Source: an uncultured Clostridium sp. (GTDB lineage Bacteria > Bacillota > Clostridia > Clostridiales > Clostridiaceae). Taken from it: a stretch of DNA of 35,927 nt. The stretch is taken from assembly GCF_934754915.1 (NCBI RefSeq), contig NZ_CAKVKB010000028.1, positions 1-35,927 on the forward strand. The letters run 5' to 3'. Below the pieces are notes generated by a model. The model searched no databases and was not told the origin of the DNA. It saw nothing but the letters and a program-made list of their open reading frames with translations. The position numbers were made by a program, and so were the translations under genes. Shown here piece after piece: positions 1 to 8,407 of this stretch. The first letter of the stretch is position 1. Every line of letters begins with the position of its first letter.

Positions 1-12
1 TTTTCATTATTT

Positions 13-40
13 GTCAACTTTTATTATCTTTAAAGTTGAC
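13..40. repeat. Perfect 9-bp inverted repeat
   Basis: The arms at 13-21 and 32-40 (GTCAACTTT / AAAGTTGAC) are perfectly complementary around a 10-nt spacer. There is no T-run after either arm, so it is not a convincing terminator. It could be an operator or a decayed terminator of a gene left of the window. Confidence 0.4.
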
Positions 41-174
41 ATTATAAAAATATATCAAAAAATATATTTATAAATAGACAAATTTAAATATTATGTGATA
101 GGAAAATAAAGAATAAGAAATAGAAGATTCAAATTTATTGAAATAAAATAGAAATGTTTAAAATAAAGGGTATG

Positions 175-203
175 TTGATAAGATTGAAATGTTACTGTAA
201 AAT
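175..203 (+). promoter_or_regulatory. Sigma-A-like promoter for the first gene
   Basis: A -35 box TTGATA (175-180) and a -10 box TAAAAT (198-203) are separated by exactly 17 nt. Transcription would start near 210, giving a short leader of about 65 nt before the gene at 277. AT-rich DNA gives chance matches, but the spacing and position fit. Confidence 0.5.
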
Positions 204-276
204 AAAGGAAAAGGTTTGTGAGATAAATTAAACTAATTTACAGTGGTATAAAAGGAAAGAGGGGTGCGAGGATAAT

Positions 277-1062
277 ATGGAGAGTTCTGAAGGTATAATA
301 AGAAATAAATTTGAATTTTTGGGAGAAATCAAAATAAATACATCTAACAAAAAGCTTATGATGGAAAAAATCTTATCATATAGTCCTACTTTACAGAATG
401 GAATAGAAAAATATAAAATAGAAAATCGTAATTTTACAATATTTATATTACTTACTGTTTTGGCAATTAAGTTTCCTGCAATTGCATTACCATGCTGTGT
501 AACATCAGTAATTTTTCTTGTGAAAATGTTAAGTTTAATAAAATATAGAAGTGTTTATAATATTGTAAAAAAAATGGGCAGAGATATTGCATACAAAGGT
601 ATATATAATAAAACTATAATTGAAGATATGATGAATGATTTTAAATGTAAATATGGAGATGATATCATTGAATATTATGAACTTATCTATATGGTTAAAA
701 ATTATGAGAAATTTGTAATGAAACTAGAACAAGCAATGAATGAAATGCGCAACAAAATTGAAAATGGTATGGAAAATGATATATATATAAAATATAGTGA
801 AAAGAATTTTGATGAATTTAATGAGCATGAGAAAGAGGAGAAATCTGTTAAAAATAAAAACTGTAAGTATAGAGAAAATCCATCTCTTTTATATAAAAAT
901 GAAAATGGTGAAATTAGAAAAGTGAAAAGAGCAATAGAATTTTTTGAAGATAAAAATCAAGACACAGATGCAGTAATATTAAAAGGTGGAAAGGAGAAAA
1001 ACAAAAATATTACTGTATATCTATATAAGAAAAACAATGAACTCCAAAATAATGTGCTATAG
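277..1062 (+). CDS. Unknown protein with two membrane helices and a charged C-terminal half
   Basis: I do not recognise the family. The 261-aa product has a polar N-terminus of about 50 residues. A hydrophobic block at about residues 53-90 probably forms a two-helix hairpin with two adjacent cysteines between the helices. A lysine- and glutamate-rich C-terminal region of about 170 residues follows and is predicted cytoplasmic. There is no signal peptide. The ATG at 277 follows a GCGAGG stretch at a spacing of about 5 nt. The gene stands alone, with a promoter-like sequence upstream and a strong terminator just after it. Coding is supported by the long open frame, RBS and terminator. No function can be inferred. 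Confidence 0.75.
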   Translation: MESSEGIIRNKFEFLGEIKINTSNKKLMMEKILSYSPTLQNGIEKYKIENRNFTIFILLTVLAIKFPAIALPCCVTSVIFLVKMLSLIKYRSVYNIVKKMGRDIAYKGIYNKTIIEDMMNDFKCKYGDDIIEYYELIYMVKNYEKFVMKLEQAMNEMRNKIENGMENDIYIKYSEKNFDEFNEHEKEEKSVKNKNCKYRENPSLLYKNENGEIRKVKRAIEFFEDKNQDTDAVILKGGKEKNKNITVYLYKKNNELQNNVL

Positions 1063-1080
1063 CAATTTTTAATAAGAAAA

Positions 1081-1138
1081 ACTCCTGCTATTTATAATGT
1101 TATTTTAATATAATAAATAATAGGAGTTGTTTTTTTTG
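1081..1138 (+). terminator. Rho-independent terminator after the first gene
   Basis: A long hairpin starts at ACTCCT (1081) and closes with AGGAGT (1122-1127), with a mostly paired TATTTAT extension. It is followed by a run of T residues to 1138. It lies 19 nt after the stop codon at 1062. Confidence 0.85.
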
Positions 1139-1337
1139 CTCATTTATAATAAAATCATATGGGCGAATTTAAAGTATATATAACAATTTATGAGAAATTA
1201 ATATTGTATATTATGAAATTATTTTATAGCATAGATATTTTATGACAATAGAAAATAAATTTATTATGGAACTGCAGTGCAATTAGTTGATTTGTTTATG
1301 TTTACAATACAGCGGTTTCAAGATTTTGGAGGAAATT

Positions 1338-1955
1338 ATGCACGATGTAATGATAATTGGTATAGCTGGTGGAAGTGGTTCTGGAAAGACAACATTGGCT
1401 CAAAAAATTAAAGAGGTTTTTGGTGATAAGATTTCTATTCTTTGCCATGATTATTACTATAAATCAAATGAAGGAATACCAATGGAAGAACGTAAGAAGC
1501 TTAATTATGATCATCCGGATTCATTTGACACAAATCTTTTAATCGAACATCTTAAGAGGTTAAAACAAGGAGAAGCAATAAATCATCCTGTATATTCCTT
1601 TGTTGAACATACAAGATTGAATGAGACAGTAGAAGTTATACCTACTAAAGTTATAATAGTAGAAGGAATACTTATTTTTGAAAATAAAGAATTATGTGAT
1701 TTGATGGATATAAAAGTATTTGTAGATACAGATGGAGATATACGAATAATAAGAAGACTTCTTAGAGATGTTAAGGAAAGAGGCAGAGGCTTAGATTCAG
1801 TAGTAAATCAATATTTAAGTACTGTTAAACCAATGCATGAAGAATTTGTTGAACCAAGTAAGAGAAGAGCTGATATAATAATTCCTGAAGGTGGAGCAAA
1901 TGATGTGGCATTAAACATGCTTCTTGAACAGATAAGAAAATTCATAAATGAATAG
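1338..1955 (+). CDS. udk: Uridine kinase
   Basis: Uridine kinase phosphorylates uridine and cytidine to UMP and CMP with ATP or GTP in the cytoplasmic pyrimidine salvage pathway. The 205-aa product has the P-loop GGSGSGKTT at residues 11-19. A CHDYYYKS segment and the downstream YDHPDSFD motif are typical of nucleoside kinases of this family, and EGILIFE marks the second conserved strand. Length fits the usual 205-213 aa. The frame is open further upstream, but the ATG at 1338 has a perfect GGAGG (1328-1332) 5 nt before it. The added N-terminal residues of the longer frame resemble no Udk, so I chose 1338. It appears monocistronic. Function is confident by family motifs. Confidence 0.95.
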   Translation: MHDVMIIGIAGGSGSGKTTLAQKIKEVFGDKISILCHDYYYKSNEGIPMEERKKLNYDHPDSFDTNLLIEHLKRLKQGEAINHPVYSFVEHTRLNETVEVIPTKVIIVEGILIFENKELCDLMDIKVFVDTDGDIRIIRRLLRDVKERGRGLDSVVNQYLSTVKPMHEEFVEPSKRRADIIIPEGGANDVALNMLLEQIRKFINE

Positions 1956-2353
1956 GAAAATTTGAAAATTAAATTTATGAAGTTTAATTTTACATAATGC
2001 TGAAAATCTGTTAAAGCCTTTACAGTATGAAATTTACAATAGAATTTTAAACTGTAAGGGTTTATTTGAAATTATTTATTATTTTAGAATAAAATGTAGA
2101 TTGTAAAAGATGTTTGTTAAGAAAAAATTAATAGAACTTTAATTAGTAATACATTGAGGATATGGTTTTAATAATATATAATAAAACTTAATTACTCAAT
2201 ATATAAAATATAAACGGAATATCATTTTATATTAAATGTTTGATATAGAAGTGTATAATTGTATTAGAGGTATATTTTTTATATAAAAGGATATTATCAA
2301 ATATATACTAATTTAAACATGATATTGAAGAAAAAATGAGAAGGGGTTGGATT
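1956..2353. other. 398-nt gene-free stretch
   Basis: I see no gene here on either strand. It holds an imperfect hairpin at 2013-2064 that may terminate udk transcription. It presumably also holds the promoter of the permease gene at 2354, which I could not place with confidence in very AT-rich sequence. Confidence 0.5.
2013..2064 (+). terminator. Possible weak terminator after udk
   Basis: The arms AAAGCCTTTACAGT and AACTGTAAGGGTTT pair with one bulge around a loop of about 23 nt. They are followed by TTTATTTG, which is a poor U-tract. The distance from the udk stop is about 58 nt. Confidence 0.4.
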
Positions 2354-3523
2354 ATGAAGATTGACTGGAATACAAAGTACACGACTATTGCAGCATATAC
2401 TTTTATAGTGGCATGTGCTATAATATTGTTTTACCTTGGAATATCACAAATTGGCATTGTTTTGGGAAAAATAAGTGGAGCAATTGTAATTCTTCAGCCA
2501 TTTATTTTTGGATTTTCAATTGCATACATATTGAATTTTGTATTGAAATATTGTGAAAGAGTATTGTTCAGCTTTGAATTTATGAAAAAACTGAAATTAA
2601 AGCGCAATTCTAAAAGAGCAATAGGAATTGTTATAACATATTTGTTTAGTTTTATTATTGTATATCTTTTTATAAAATTTGTACTTCCACAGCTTTTGGA
2701 AAGTATTATTGGTCTTATGAATGATATACCTATGTATATTACTGAAACAACAAAATTTATTGATGGATTATTATTGAAATTAAATATAGAAAAGCAATAT
2801 TTGGATCTTATAAATGAAAATTTCAACAAATTTATAGAATTTATAATTAAGTTTGCAACAAATCTTCTTCCTGTATTAGGAACAATGTTAACAAGTATAG
2901 CATCTAAAGTATGGAATATTGTACTTGGAATAATAGTATCAATTTATCTTTTAAGTGATAAGGAAAAATTCTGCGCTTTGAGTAAAAAGATAACATATGC
3001 AGTATTTCCTAAATCAATAGCAGAAAAGACTATAGAAATAACTCACAGAAGCAATAGTACATTTGGAAAATTTCTTATGGGGAAAATTCTTGATTCAGCC
3101 ATAATAGGCATGCTTACATTCTTTATTCTTACTATATGTAAGATGCCATATGTAATATTGATATCAGTAATTGTAGGAATTACAAATATAATACCATTTT
3201 TTGGACCGTTTATAGGTGCTGTACCATCATTTATAATAATACTTTTTGTATCACCAGTTAAGGCTTTATGGTTTCTTGTAATAATATTAATTATTCAGCA
3301 GATTGATGGTAATATTATAGGGCCTAAAATATTAGGAGATTCAATAGGAATATCTGCTTTCTGGATTTTGTTTGCAATTCTTGTTGCAGGTAAATTCCTT
3401 GGAATTGTAGGAATGGTAATAGGGGTTCCTTTATTTGCTGTAATCTATTCTCTTTTAAAAGAAGTAGTAGAAGCAAAGCTTAAGAAAAAGGGAATGAAGA
3501 CAGAAACGGAAGATTATATGTAA
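2354..3523 (+). CDS. AI-2E/PerM family permease (first of two)
   Basis: This is an integral membrane protein of the AI-2E/PerM transporter family, which includes exporters of quorum-sensing molecules and ion/proton antiporters. The substrate cannot be told from sequence. The 389-aa product has about eight hydrophobic segments. These include an N-terminal pair, a soluble loop after the third segment, and a C-terminal cluster with the family-typical stretches GITNIIPFFGPFIGA and QQIDGNIIGPKI. The frame is open from an ATG at 2336. That codon lacks an RBS, while the ATG at 2354 is preceded by AAGGGG at 7 nt. The chosen length equals that of the second family member at 19143. A terminator follows at 3587. 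Confidence 0.88.
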   Translation: MKIDWNTKYTTIAAYTFIVACAIILFYLGISQIGIVLGKISGAIVILQPFIFGFSIAYILNFVLKYCERVLFSFEFMKKLKLKRNSKRAIGIVITYLFSFIIVYLFIKFVLPQLLESIIGLMNDIPMYITETTKFIDGLLLKLNIEKQYLDLINENFNKFIEFIIKFATNLLPVLGTMLTSIASKVWNIVLGIIVSIYLLSDKEKFCALSKKITYAVFPKSIAEKTIEITHRSNSTFGKFLMGKILDSAIIGMLTFFILTICKMPYVILISVIVGITNIIPFFGPFIGAVPSFIIILFVSPVKALWFLVIILIIQQIDGNIIGPKILGDSIGISAFWILFAILVAGKFLGIVGMVIGVPLFAVIYSLLKEVVEAKLKKKGMKTETEDYM

Positions 3524-3586
3524 ATTACCAATCTTAATAATATTTCTATTTGGAAAGGTATATATAGAAAAGAATATATTTTTTAG

Positions 3587-3623
3587 AGACTGTGCATATT
3601 TATTAAAATATGTGCAGTCTTTT
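3587..3623 (+). terminator. Rho-independent terminator after the AI-2E permease
   Basis: The arms AGACTGTGCATATTT and AAATATGTGCAGTCT pair throughout, with two G-U wobbles, around a short loop. They end in TTTT. It lies about 60 nt after the stop codon at 3523. Confidence 0.8.
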
Positions 3624-3727
3624 AAAATATTTGGAAAAGTTAATGGTTAATGATAGAATATAAGTAAGAAAATAATTAGCATTAAAAAATTATTTTAAAT
3701 AAAATTTACAGCAGGAGAGGAGAACAT

Positions 3728-4396
3728 ATGAAAAATATTAAAGCAGTTATATTTGATATGGATGGAGTACTTATTGATACAGAAAGGATTTCATTTAATG
3801 CATTTAAAGAAGTCCTAAAAGAATATAATTATGAAATGACAGAAAAATTTTACCTGACAATGATAGGAAGAAATGTGAAAAGCATTAAAGAACTTATGAT
3901 GAAAGAATATGGAAATGATTTTCCTTTTGAAGAAGTATATGAAAAGAAAGTTAAGATAGCAGTCAGTACAATTGACAGAGATGGTGTTATAGTAAAAACA
4001 GGTGTTCATGAGCTTGTAGATTATTTAAAAGAAAATAATTACAAAATTGCAGTAGCAACATCTACAAGAAAGGAAAGAGCTCACTATCTTCTTGAACAGG
4101 TTGGAATAAAGAATAAAGTAGATTATATTATCTGCGGAGATCAGGTTGAAAATTCTAAACCAGATCCAGAAATATTTTTAAAAGCAGCAAAAGGTCTTGA
4201 TGTTAAACCTGAGTATTGTATGGTAATAGAAGATTCTGATGCTGGAATATTAGCTGCACACAGAGCAGGAATGACAGGAATAAATGTTCCAGATATGAAA
4301 GAACCTGATGAAAACATGAAAAAACTTGCAAATCATATATGCAGCAGTCTTTTAGAAGTAAAAAACTATATGGAAAATTCTAATGTTTTAGCTTAA
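3728..4396 (+). CDS. HAD-superfamily hydrolase, beta-phosphoglucomutase-like
   Basis: This is a cytoplasmic phosphatase or phosphomutase of the haloacid dehalogenase superfamily. The 222-aa product shows motif I as FDMDGVLIDTE at residues 8-18, whose first Asp is the nucleophile and second the acid/base. Motif II is the TST segment (about residue 114). The motif III lysine lies in SKPDPEIF, and motif IV is the IEDSDAG acid pair. The helical cap between motifs I and II is the type seen in beta-phosphoglucomutase and related phosphatases. Substrate cannot be assigned, since this subfamily has many sugar-phosphate phosphatases. The start has GGAGAGGAG just upstream. The small membrane protein at 4450 follows after 53 nt and may be cotranscribed. 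Confidence 0.9.
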   Translation: MKNIKAVIFDMDGVLIDTERISFNAFKEVLKEYNYEMTEKFYLTMIGRNVKSIKELMMKEYGNDFPFEEVYEKKVKIAVSTIDRDGVIVKTGVHELVDYLKENNYKIAVATSTRKERAHYLLEQVGIKNKVDYIICGDQVENSKPDPEIFLKAAKGLDVKPEYCMVIEDSDAGILAAHRAGMTGINVPDMKEPDENMKKLANHICSSLLEVKNYMENSNVLA

Positions 4397-4449
4397 TAAG
4401 AAATAGCTGTGTTTATAGAAATAAGGGGTATATAAAAGGAGGGTAAACA

Positions 4450-4629
4450 ATGAATATAGTAATTTTATCATTAATAGAAGCTTTGGGAATTTGTATGGTT
4501 GGACTAATATTTTTTATTCTATTCTTATTTGTACCAGTAGATGGAACTGAAATTCATAAGGAATTCAGATTTGGTCCTGAAGGATTCTGTATAAGACTTG
4601 AGAGAGTTGAAGAAAAGAAAAAGGAGTAG
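4450..4629 (+). CDS. Small single-helix membrane protein, 59 aa
   Basis: This short gene has a near-consensus RBS, AAAGGAGGG, ending 5 nt before the ATG. The product begins with a polar-poor segment and one strong membrane helix at about residues 5-30 (FFILFLFV within it). A short charged, probably cytoplasmic tail ends in EEKKKKE-like residues. It has a single Cys in the helix and one in the tail. It lies between the HAD gene and a bidirectional terminator, so it is probably the last gene of that transcript. No family is recognised. Coding is inferred from the RBS, the clean frame and the plausible topology. Confidence 0.7.
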   Translation: MNIVILSLIEALGICMVGLIFFILFLFVPVDGTEIHKEFRFGPEGFCIRLERVEEKKKE

Positions 4630-4687
4630 AGGAATTAAATACTTAATTTTAAGATGTAATTAATATAAAATTGTGAAATGTAAATAT

Positions 4688-4730
4688 AAAAATTGAGCCA
4701 GACTTGTAATTCAAGACTGGCTCAATTTTT
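4688..4730. terminator. Bidirectional terminator between the small membrane gene and ilvA
   Basis: A long hairpin has arms that are complementary over about 18 bp with one A-A mismatch. The core is GAGCCAG / CTGGCTC. T-runs lie on both strands, so it can end the plus-strand operon and the convergent ilvA transcript. Confidence 0.9.
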
Positions 4731-4740
4731 ATATAAAATT

Positions 4741-5961
4741 TTATTGATATATCATTTTTGGCTGCATTAGTTTTGGTTTATATCCATTATCAACAAGTGC
4801 CTTTATTATTTTCTGTTTGTGTTCATGACCAAATGTTTCCATTGTTATATCTAATTCAACAGCACTATTACGGTTTATGCTTACAAATTGATTGTGATCA
4901 AGTTTTATTATATTTCCTTGAGCTTCAGCAATTACTTTAGATACATTTGTAAGTTCTCCTGGTTTATCTGGAAGAAGTACTGAAACAGTACATATACGTT
5001 CTCTTTCTATTAATCCATGTTGAACAAGGGATGCAAAAGTAATAACATCCATATTACCACCACTTATGATTGAAACAACTTTTTTATCCTTGCATTTTAA
5101 ATGCTTTAATGCTGCAACTGTAAGAAGACCTGAGTTTTCAGCAAGCATTTTATGATTTTCAAGCATATCTAAAAATGCACCTATAAGTTCATGATCTTCA
5201 ATTGTTATTATATCGTCAATGTTCTTTTGGATATATGGGAATATTTTAGAACCTGGAGTCTTAACAGCAGTACCATCTGCAATTGTATCAACGGTAGGTA
5301 GTGTTGTAACTTTACCAGCTTTTAAAGAAGCCTGCATACAGTTTGCACCAGCAGGTTCTACACCAATTACCTGTACATTTGGATTTAATAATTTTGTAAG
5401 TGTAGAAACACCAGTAGCAAGTCCACCTCCACCAATTGGTACTAAAATAATGTCAACAGTAGGCAGTTCTTTTAATATTTCCATTGCAATAGAACCTTGT
5501 CCTGTAGCTACATCAAGATCATCAAAAGGATGAATGAAAGTATATCCTTTTTCTTCAGCAAGTTTTAATGCATAATTGCAGGCTTCATCATAAACATCAC
5601 CATATAATATAACTTCAGCACCATAACTTTTAGTTCTGTTAACTTTCATTAATGGTGTTGTTGTAGGCATTACAATTATAGCCTTACAATTATATGCTTT
5701 TGCTGCATAAGCAACTCCTTGAGCATGATTGCCGGCAGAAGCTGTAATAAGTCCTTTATTTCTGTCTGCGTCACTTAAAGTACTTATTTTATAATATGCA
5801 CCTCTTATTTTATATGCACCTGTTTTCTGCATATTTTCAGGTTTGAAATAAACCTTGTTTCCTGTTAAATCAGAAAAATAATCACTATGAACTAATTTTG
5901 TTGGTAATATAACTTTTTGAACAGTTTCATAAGCTTGTTCAAATTTATCTAATGTCATCAT
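4741..5961 (-). CDS. ilvA: Threonine ammonia-lyase (biodegradative type with ACT domain)
   Basis: This PLP enzyme deaminates threonine to 2-oxobutanoate and ammonia, either feeding isoleucine synthesis or fermenting threonine. The PLP lysine is in KTGAYKIRGA (about residues 46-55). The asparagine-containing SAGNHAQG loop follows, and the glycine-rich phosphate loop GGGGLATG is near residue 177. A C-terminal ACT domain from about residue 325 suggests amino-acid control. At 406 aa with a single ACT domain it matches the short form related to TdcB. It is shorter than the 500-aa enzyme with two ACT-like modules. An AAGGGG RBS lies 8 nt before the first of two adjacent ATGs, and the second (5958) is also possible. 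It faces the plus-strand operon across a shared terminator. Confidence 0.93.
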   Translation of the reverse strand: MMTLDKFEQAYETVQKVILPTKLVHSDYFSDLTGNKVYFKPENMQKTGAYKIRGAYYKISTLSDADRNKGLITASAGNHAQGVAYAAKAYNCKAIIVMPTTTPLMKVNRTKSYGAEVILYGDVYDEACNYALKLAEEKGYTFIHPFDDLDVATGQGSIAMEILKELPTVDIILVPIGGGGLATGVSTLTKLLNPNVQVIGVEPAGANCMQASLKAGKVTTLPTVDTIADGTAVKTPGSKIFPYIQKNIDDIITIEDHELIGAFLDMLENHKMLAENSGLLTVAALKHLKCKDKKVVSIISGGNMDVITFASLVQHGLIERERICTVSVLLPDKPGELTNVSKVIAEAQGNIIKLDHNQFVSINRNSAVELDITMETFGHEHKQKIIKALVDNGYKPKLMQPKMIYQ

Positions 5962-6127
5962 ATTTATAACCCCTTCTTACTATTGTTGCTTAAAACTTAA
6001 TAATTTTATAATATCATTTTAGGAAATAATGTCAAGCTGTTAATATTTTATATACAAATAAAAAGGGGAAATATTTAATAAAAAATCAGAAATATGATAA
6101 AAACAGCATAAAAATAATTTTTTTAAT

Positions 6128-6322
6128 TTAATGTTCAATATCTATATCTTCACCTTCTCCAGAATATTTATATTTTATTTCTAAATTATTTGAAAAGTCA
6201 TCAGCTATTTTAAAATTGTCTAAGTTTCTGCTTATAGGAGGATTATTTAGTTCCATATCTTTTTCTGTATTTGTTTTGAATTGTAGTTTATGAAATTTAT
6301 TTACGTATTTTTTTTTCATCAT
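6128..6322 (-). CDS. Small hydrophilic protein of unknown function, 64 aa
   Basis: This 64-aa product has a lysine-rich N-terminus, an asparagine-rich middle and an acidic tail (GEGEDIDIEH). It has no cysteine, membrane helix or recognisable domain. The start has a good RBS, AAAGGAAG, 8 nt before tandem ATGs at 6320-6322 and 6317-6319. It lies between ilvA and the ECF transporter gene on the same strand. No clear terminator follows it before ilvA. Coding is likely from the RBS but not proven. Confidence 0.55.
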   Translation of the reverse strand: MMKKKYVNKFHKLQFKTNTEKDMELNNPPISRNLDNFKIADDFSNNLEIKYKYSGEGEDIDIEH

Positions 6323-6418
6323 TAGAGAAACTTCCTTTCACAATATATTTAAATACTAAATAATACATTACTAGTATTTCTTATTATTATGTGAAAAAAT
6401 CTAGTGAATTTATAGAAT

Positions 6419-6460
6419 AAAAGGCCAGAATATCCATAAATGATACTCTGACCTTTTATT
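6419..6460 (-). terminator. Terminator after the ECF S-component gene
   Basis: On the minus strand the arms AAAAGGTCAGAGTATC and GATATTCTGGCCTTTT pair with wobbles around a 7-nt loop. TTTTATT follows just past the stop codon at 6471. Confidence 0.85.
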
Positions 6461-6470
6461 AAATTTAATA

Positions 6471-7076
6471 TTATTTATTACTTGGATATATTGGAAGCAG
6501 TAGATTTGATTTTGTCAATATTGGTCTTAATACATTATATAAAAATGCAACTAATATTACAGAAACAACTGCATTTGCAAAAGTTGCTACGGCACTTAGT
6601 TTGGCAAGAACTTTAGCAAATTCCTGTGGTTGTCCTAAGATATACTGCTTATAAAAATAACCTACGATAGGATCTGCTATTACATTAAATGCAAGTCCAC
6701 ATACTGAAGATATAATGCTCCACTTAAATATGTATTTTTTATCATTTGATTCACTTATTCTAGCTATTTTATGAGCTACAAATCCAGTAATAAGTCCTAT
6801 ACATAATTTTAATATAAATGTTTTTGGAGCTACAATTACATATGCTGGATCAAATATATCAGCAATTGTCATTCCTATAGCACCAGCAAGACCGCCATAA
6901 AAACCGCCTAAAAGTAAAGCTGCAAGTACACAGAAAGCATTTCCTACGTGAAGTGAAGTATAATCTCCTCCTGGTACTGGAATTTTAATTTGTAAAAAAG
7001 TAAAAGATACATAACATAATGCAGCTAGAAGAGCTGTCTGCATTAATTTTTTTAATCTAACGTTTGTTGTTTCCAT
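6471..7076 (-). CDS. ECF transporter S component (riboflavin-type family)
   Basis: This is the substrate-binding membrane subunit of an energy-coupling-factor vitamin transporter. Such S components normally share an ATPase/EcfT module encoded elsewhere, and none is present in this window. The 201-aa product has about six hydrophobic segments. A glycine-rich region from about residues 41 to 75 (HVGNAFCVLAALLLGGFYGG, then GMTIADI) and the PKTFILKLCIG segment are typical of the ECF-ribofla_trS-like family. The vitamin cannot be assigned. An AAGGGG RBS lies just before the ATG. A promoter at 7227-7254 gives a leader of about 145 nt, longer than needed for translation and a possible site of control. 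Confidence 0.82.
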   Translation of the reverse strand: METTNVRLKKLMQTALLAALCYVSFTFLQIKIPVPGGDYTSLHVGNAFCVLAALLLGGFYGGLAGAIGMTIADIFDPAYVIVAPKTFILKLCIGLITGFVAHKIARISESNDKKYIFKWSIISSVCGLAFNVIADPIVGYFYKQYILGQPQEFAKVLAKLSAVATFANAVVSVILVAFLYNVLRPILTKSNLLLPIYPSNK

Positions 7077-7189
7077 AAAAAAACCCCTTTTAAAAATTAG
7101 TTTATTTCATTGCTTATCATTTGAAAATAATATTTAATTTTGGTTATTTAGCTAAATAATATTTATAAAATTATTTTATAATAGCAAGA

Positions 7190-7209
7190 ACAGCCTTAAT
7201 ACAGGCTGT
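7190..7209 (-). promoter_or_regulatory. Hairpin in the ECF S-component leader
   Basis: A short stem, ACAGCC / GGCTGT, with an 8-nt loop lies about 15 nt into the predicted transcript of the ECF gene. I could not match the leader to a known vitamin riboswitch (no RFN, THI, preQ1 or THF core motifs seen). It is recorded as an unexplained leader element. Confidence 0.35.
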
Positions 7210-7226
7210 AATTATATAATACGTAT

Positions 7227-7254
7227 ATTATAGCATCAGAAATATTGCCGTCAA
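7227..7254 (-). promoter_or_regulatory. Sigma-A-like promoter of the ECF S-component gene
   Basis: On the minus strand a -35 box TTGACG (7254-7249) and a consensus -10 box TATAAT (7232-7227) are separated by 16 nt. The start would be near 7220. This is one of the best promoter matches in the window. Confidence 0.7.
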
Positions 7255-7411
7255 ATGTATGGGTACATTAAACAAAAGATAAGCTATAAAAATAGAGACT
7301 TAAAGTTGTATATTGGAGTTAACAATATTATATGTGTTTATTGTTAGAATTTATATGAAAGGGTAATTTTAATGAGAAAGAGTCAATTAAGAGTGTTTAG
7401 ATAAATTTGTA

Positions 7412-8404
7412 TCAATTTTCACTAAATCTAGTAATAGGACAGTTAATATCCTTTTGAGAAAGTTTTCTGGTTACAGCATATGATAGACATTTTAATCCAC
7501 CTCTGCATTTTTCTGATTTATAGCATTTTTTGCATTCTTCTGGAATTTCATGATTCTTTAGATATTTAATTAATTCACTTTCATTATATAAATCCGTTAT
7601 AGATTTTTCTAAAGTATTCCCTATAACAATAGGGAGTCTCCTGCAAGGAAGAAGATCACCATTAGCTAGTATTGTAAGAAGAGTAATACCCGCTGAACAA
7701 TGATAGATACAATTTGTGCCGCCCAAAAACATTAAAGCTCTATTTGTTCTTATTTCTGTAACACAATTTTTATTTTTTTCTGCTTTTAGGGATTCTTTTT
7801 GCAGAAGTTTGGTCATTTTTAAAAATTCTTCAGTGCTTAATATATCTTCACATGTATTAGTTGGAATTAATCTATCTGTCCAAAAAACTCGGACTTTTTC
7901 CTTTTTTACAAATTTAATTAAGGATTTTAATTTATGGATGTTCTTCTTATGGGCAGTAAAAGCAACCATTGATTGAATGTTATATTTATTTAGCAATCTT
8001 ATTGCATTTACTGCTTTTTCAAAATTTCCTTTGCCTCTGATTTCATCATGGATTTTTTTAGTACCATCTAAACTTATTTGTACAAAGGATAAATTCTTAT
8101 ATAATGAAAGTCTTAGGACTAAGTCTTCATCTAATATAGTTCCATTAGTTAATATTCCAAAAGAAATATTATTTTTTTCAAATAAACTTATAATATTAAA
8201 AAAGTCAGGGTGAAGAAATGGTTCTCCACCTGTAATGTTGATATGACTTTTAAAATTATTGTGTTTTACATATTCGAGATAATCAAAGAAAATTTTTTTT
8301 ATTTGATTAAAACTTAAATCATTTTTGTAATCTTCCTGATAGCAGTGAATACATCTTAAATTGCATTTATGAGTAATATGCCATTGCAGAATATGTTTTT
8401 CCAT
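7412..8404 (-). CDS. Radical SAM/SPASM peptide-modifying enzyme
   Basis: This 330-aa enzyme has the radical SAM cluster motif CNLRCIHC at residues 14-21 and the SAM-binding GGEP at 59-62. A C-terminal SPASM domain carries further cysteines for auxiliary Fe-S clusters at 232, 236, 254, 291, 294, 300, 306 and 322. The CX2CX5C run at 291-300 is characteristic. Enzymes of this layout commonly install thioether or C-C links in peptides (RiPP maturases and anaerobic sulfatase-maturase relatives). The gene begins 3 nt after the stop of the DUF2207-type gene. Its likely RBS is the AGGAGGTG formed by that gene's last glycine codons, so translation is probably coupled. The likely target is the Cys-Ser-Ser tail of the upstream product; that target is an inference. 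Confidence 0.9.
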   Translation of the reverse strand: MEKHILQWHITHKCNLRCIHCYQEDYKNDLSFNQIKKIFFDYLEYVKHNNFKSHINITGGEPFLHPDFFNIISLFEKNNISFGILTNGTILDEDLVLRLSLYKNLSFVQISLDGTKKIHDEIRGKGNFEKAVNAIRLLNKYNIQSMVAFTAHKKNIHKLKSLIKFVKKEKVRVFWTDRLIPTNTCEDILSTEEFLKMTKLLQKESLKAEKNKNCVTEIRTNRALMFLGGTNCIYHCSAGITLLTILANGDLLPCRRLPIVIGNTLEKSITDLYNESELIKYLKNHEIPEECKKCYKSEKCRGGLKCLSYAVTRKLSQKDINCPITRFSEN

Positions 8405-8407
8405 GAA

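Noticed and set aside
5219..5533. A 104-codon plus-strand frame inside ilvA
   Set aside because: It is antisense to a certain gene, with no RBS. The Pro/Ser-rich translation is typical of a complementary frame.
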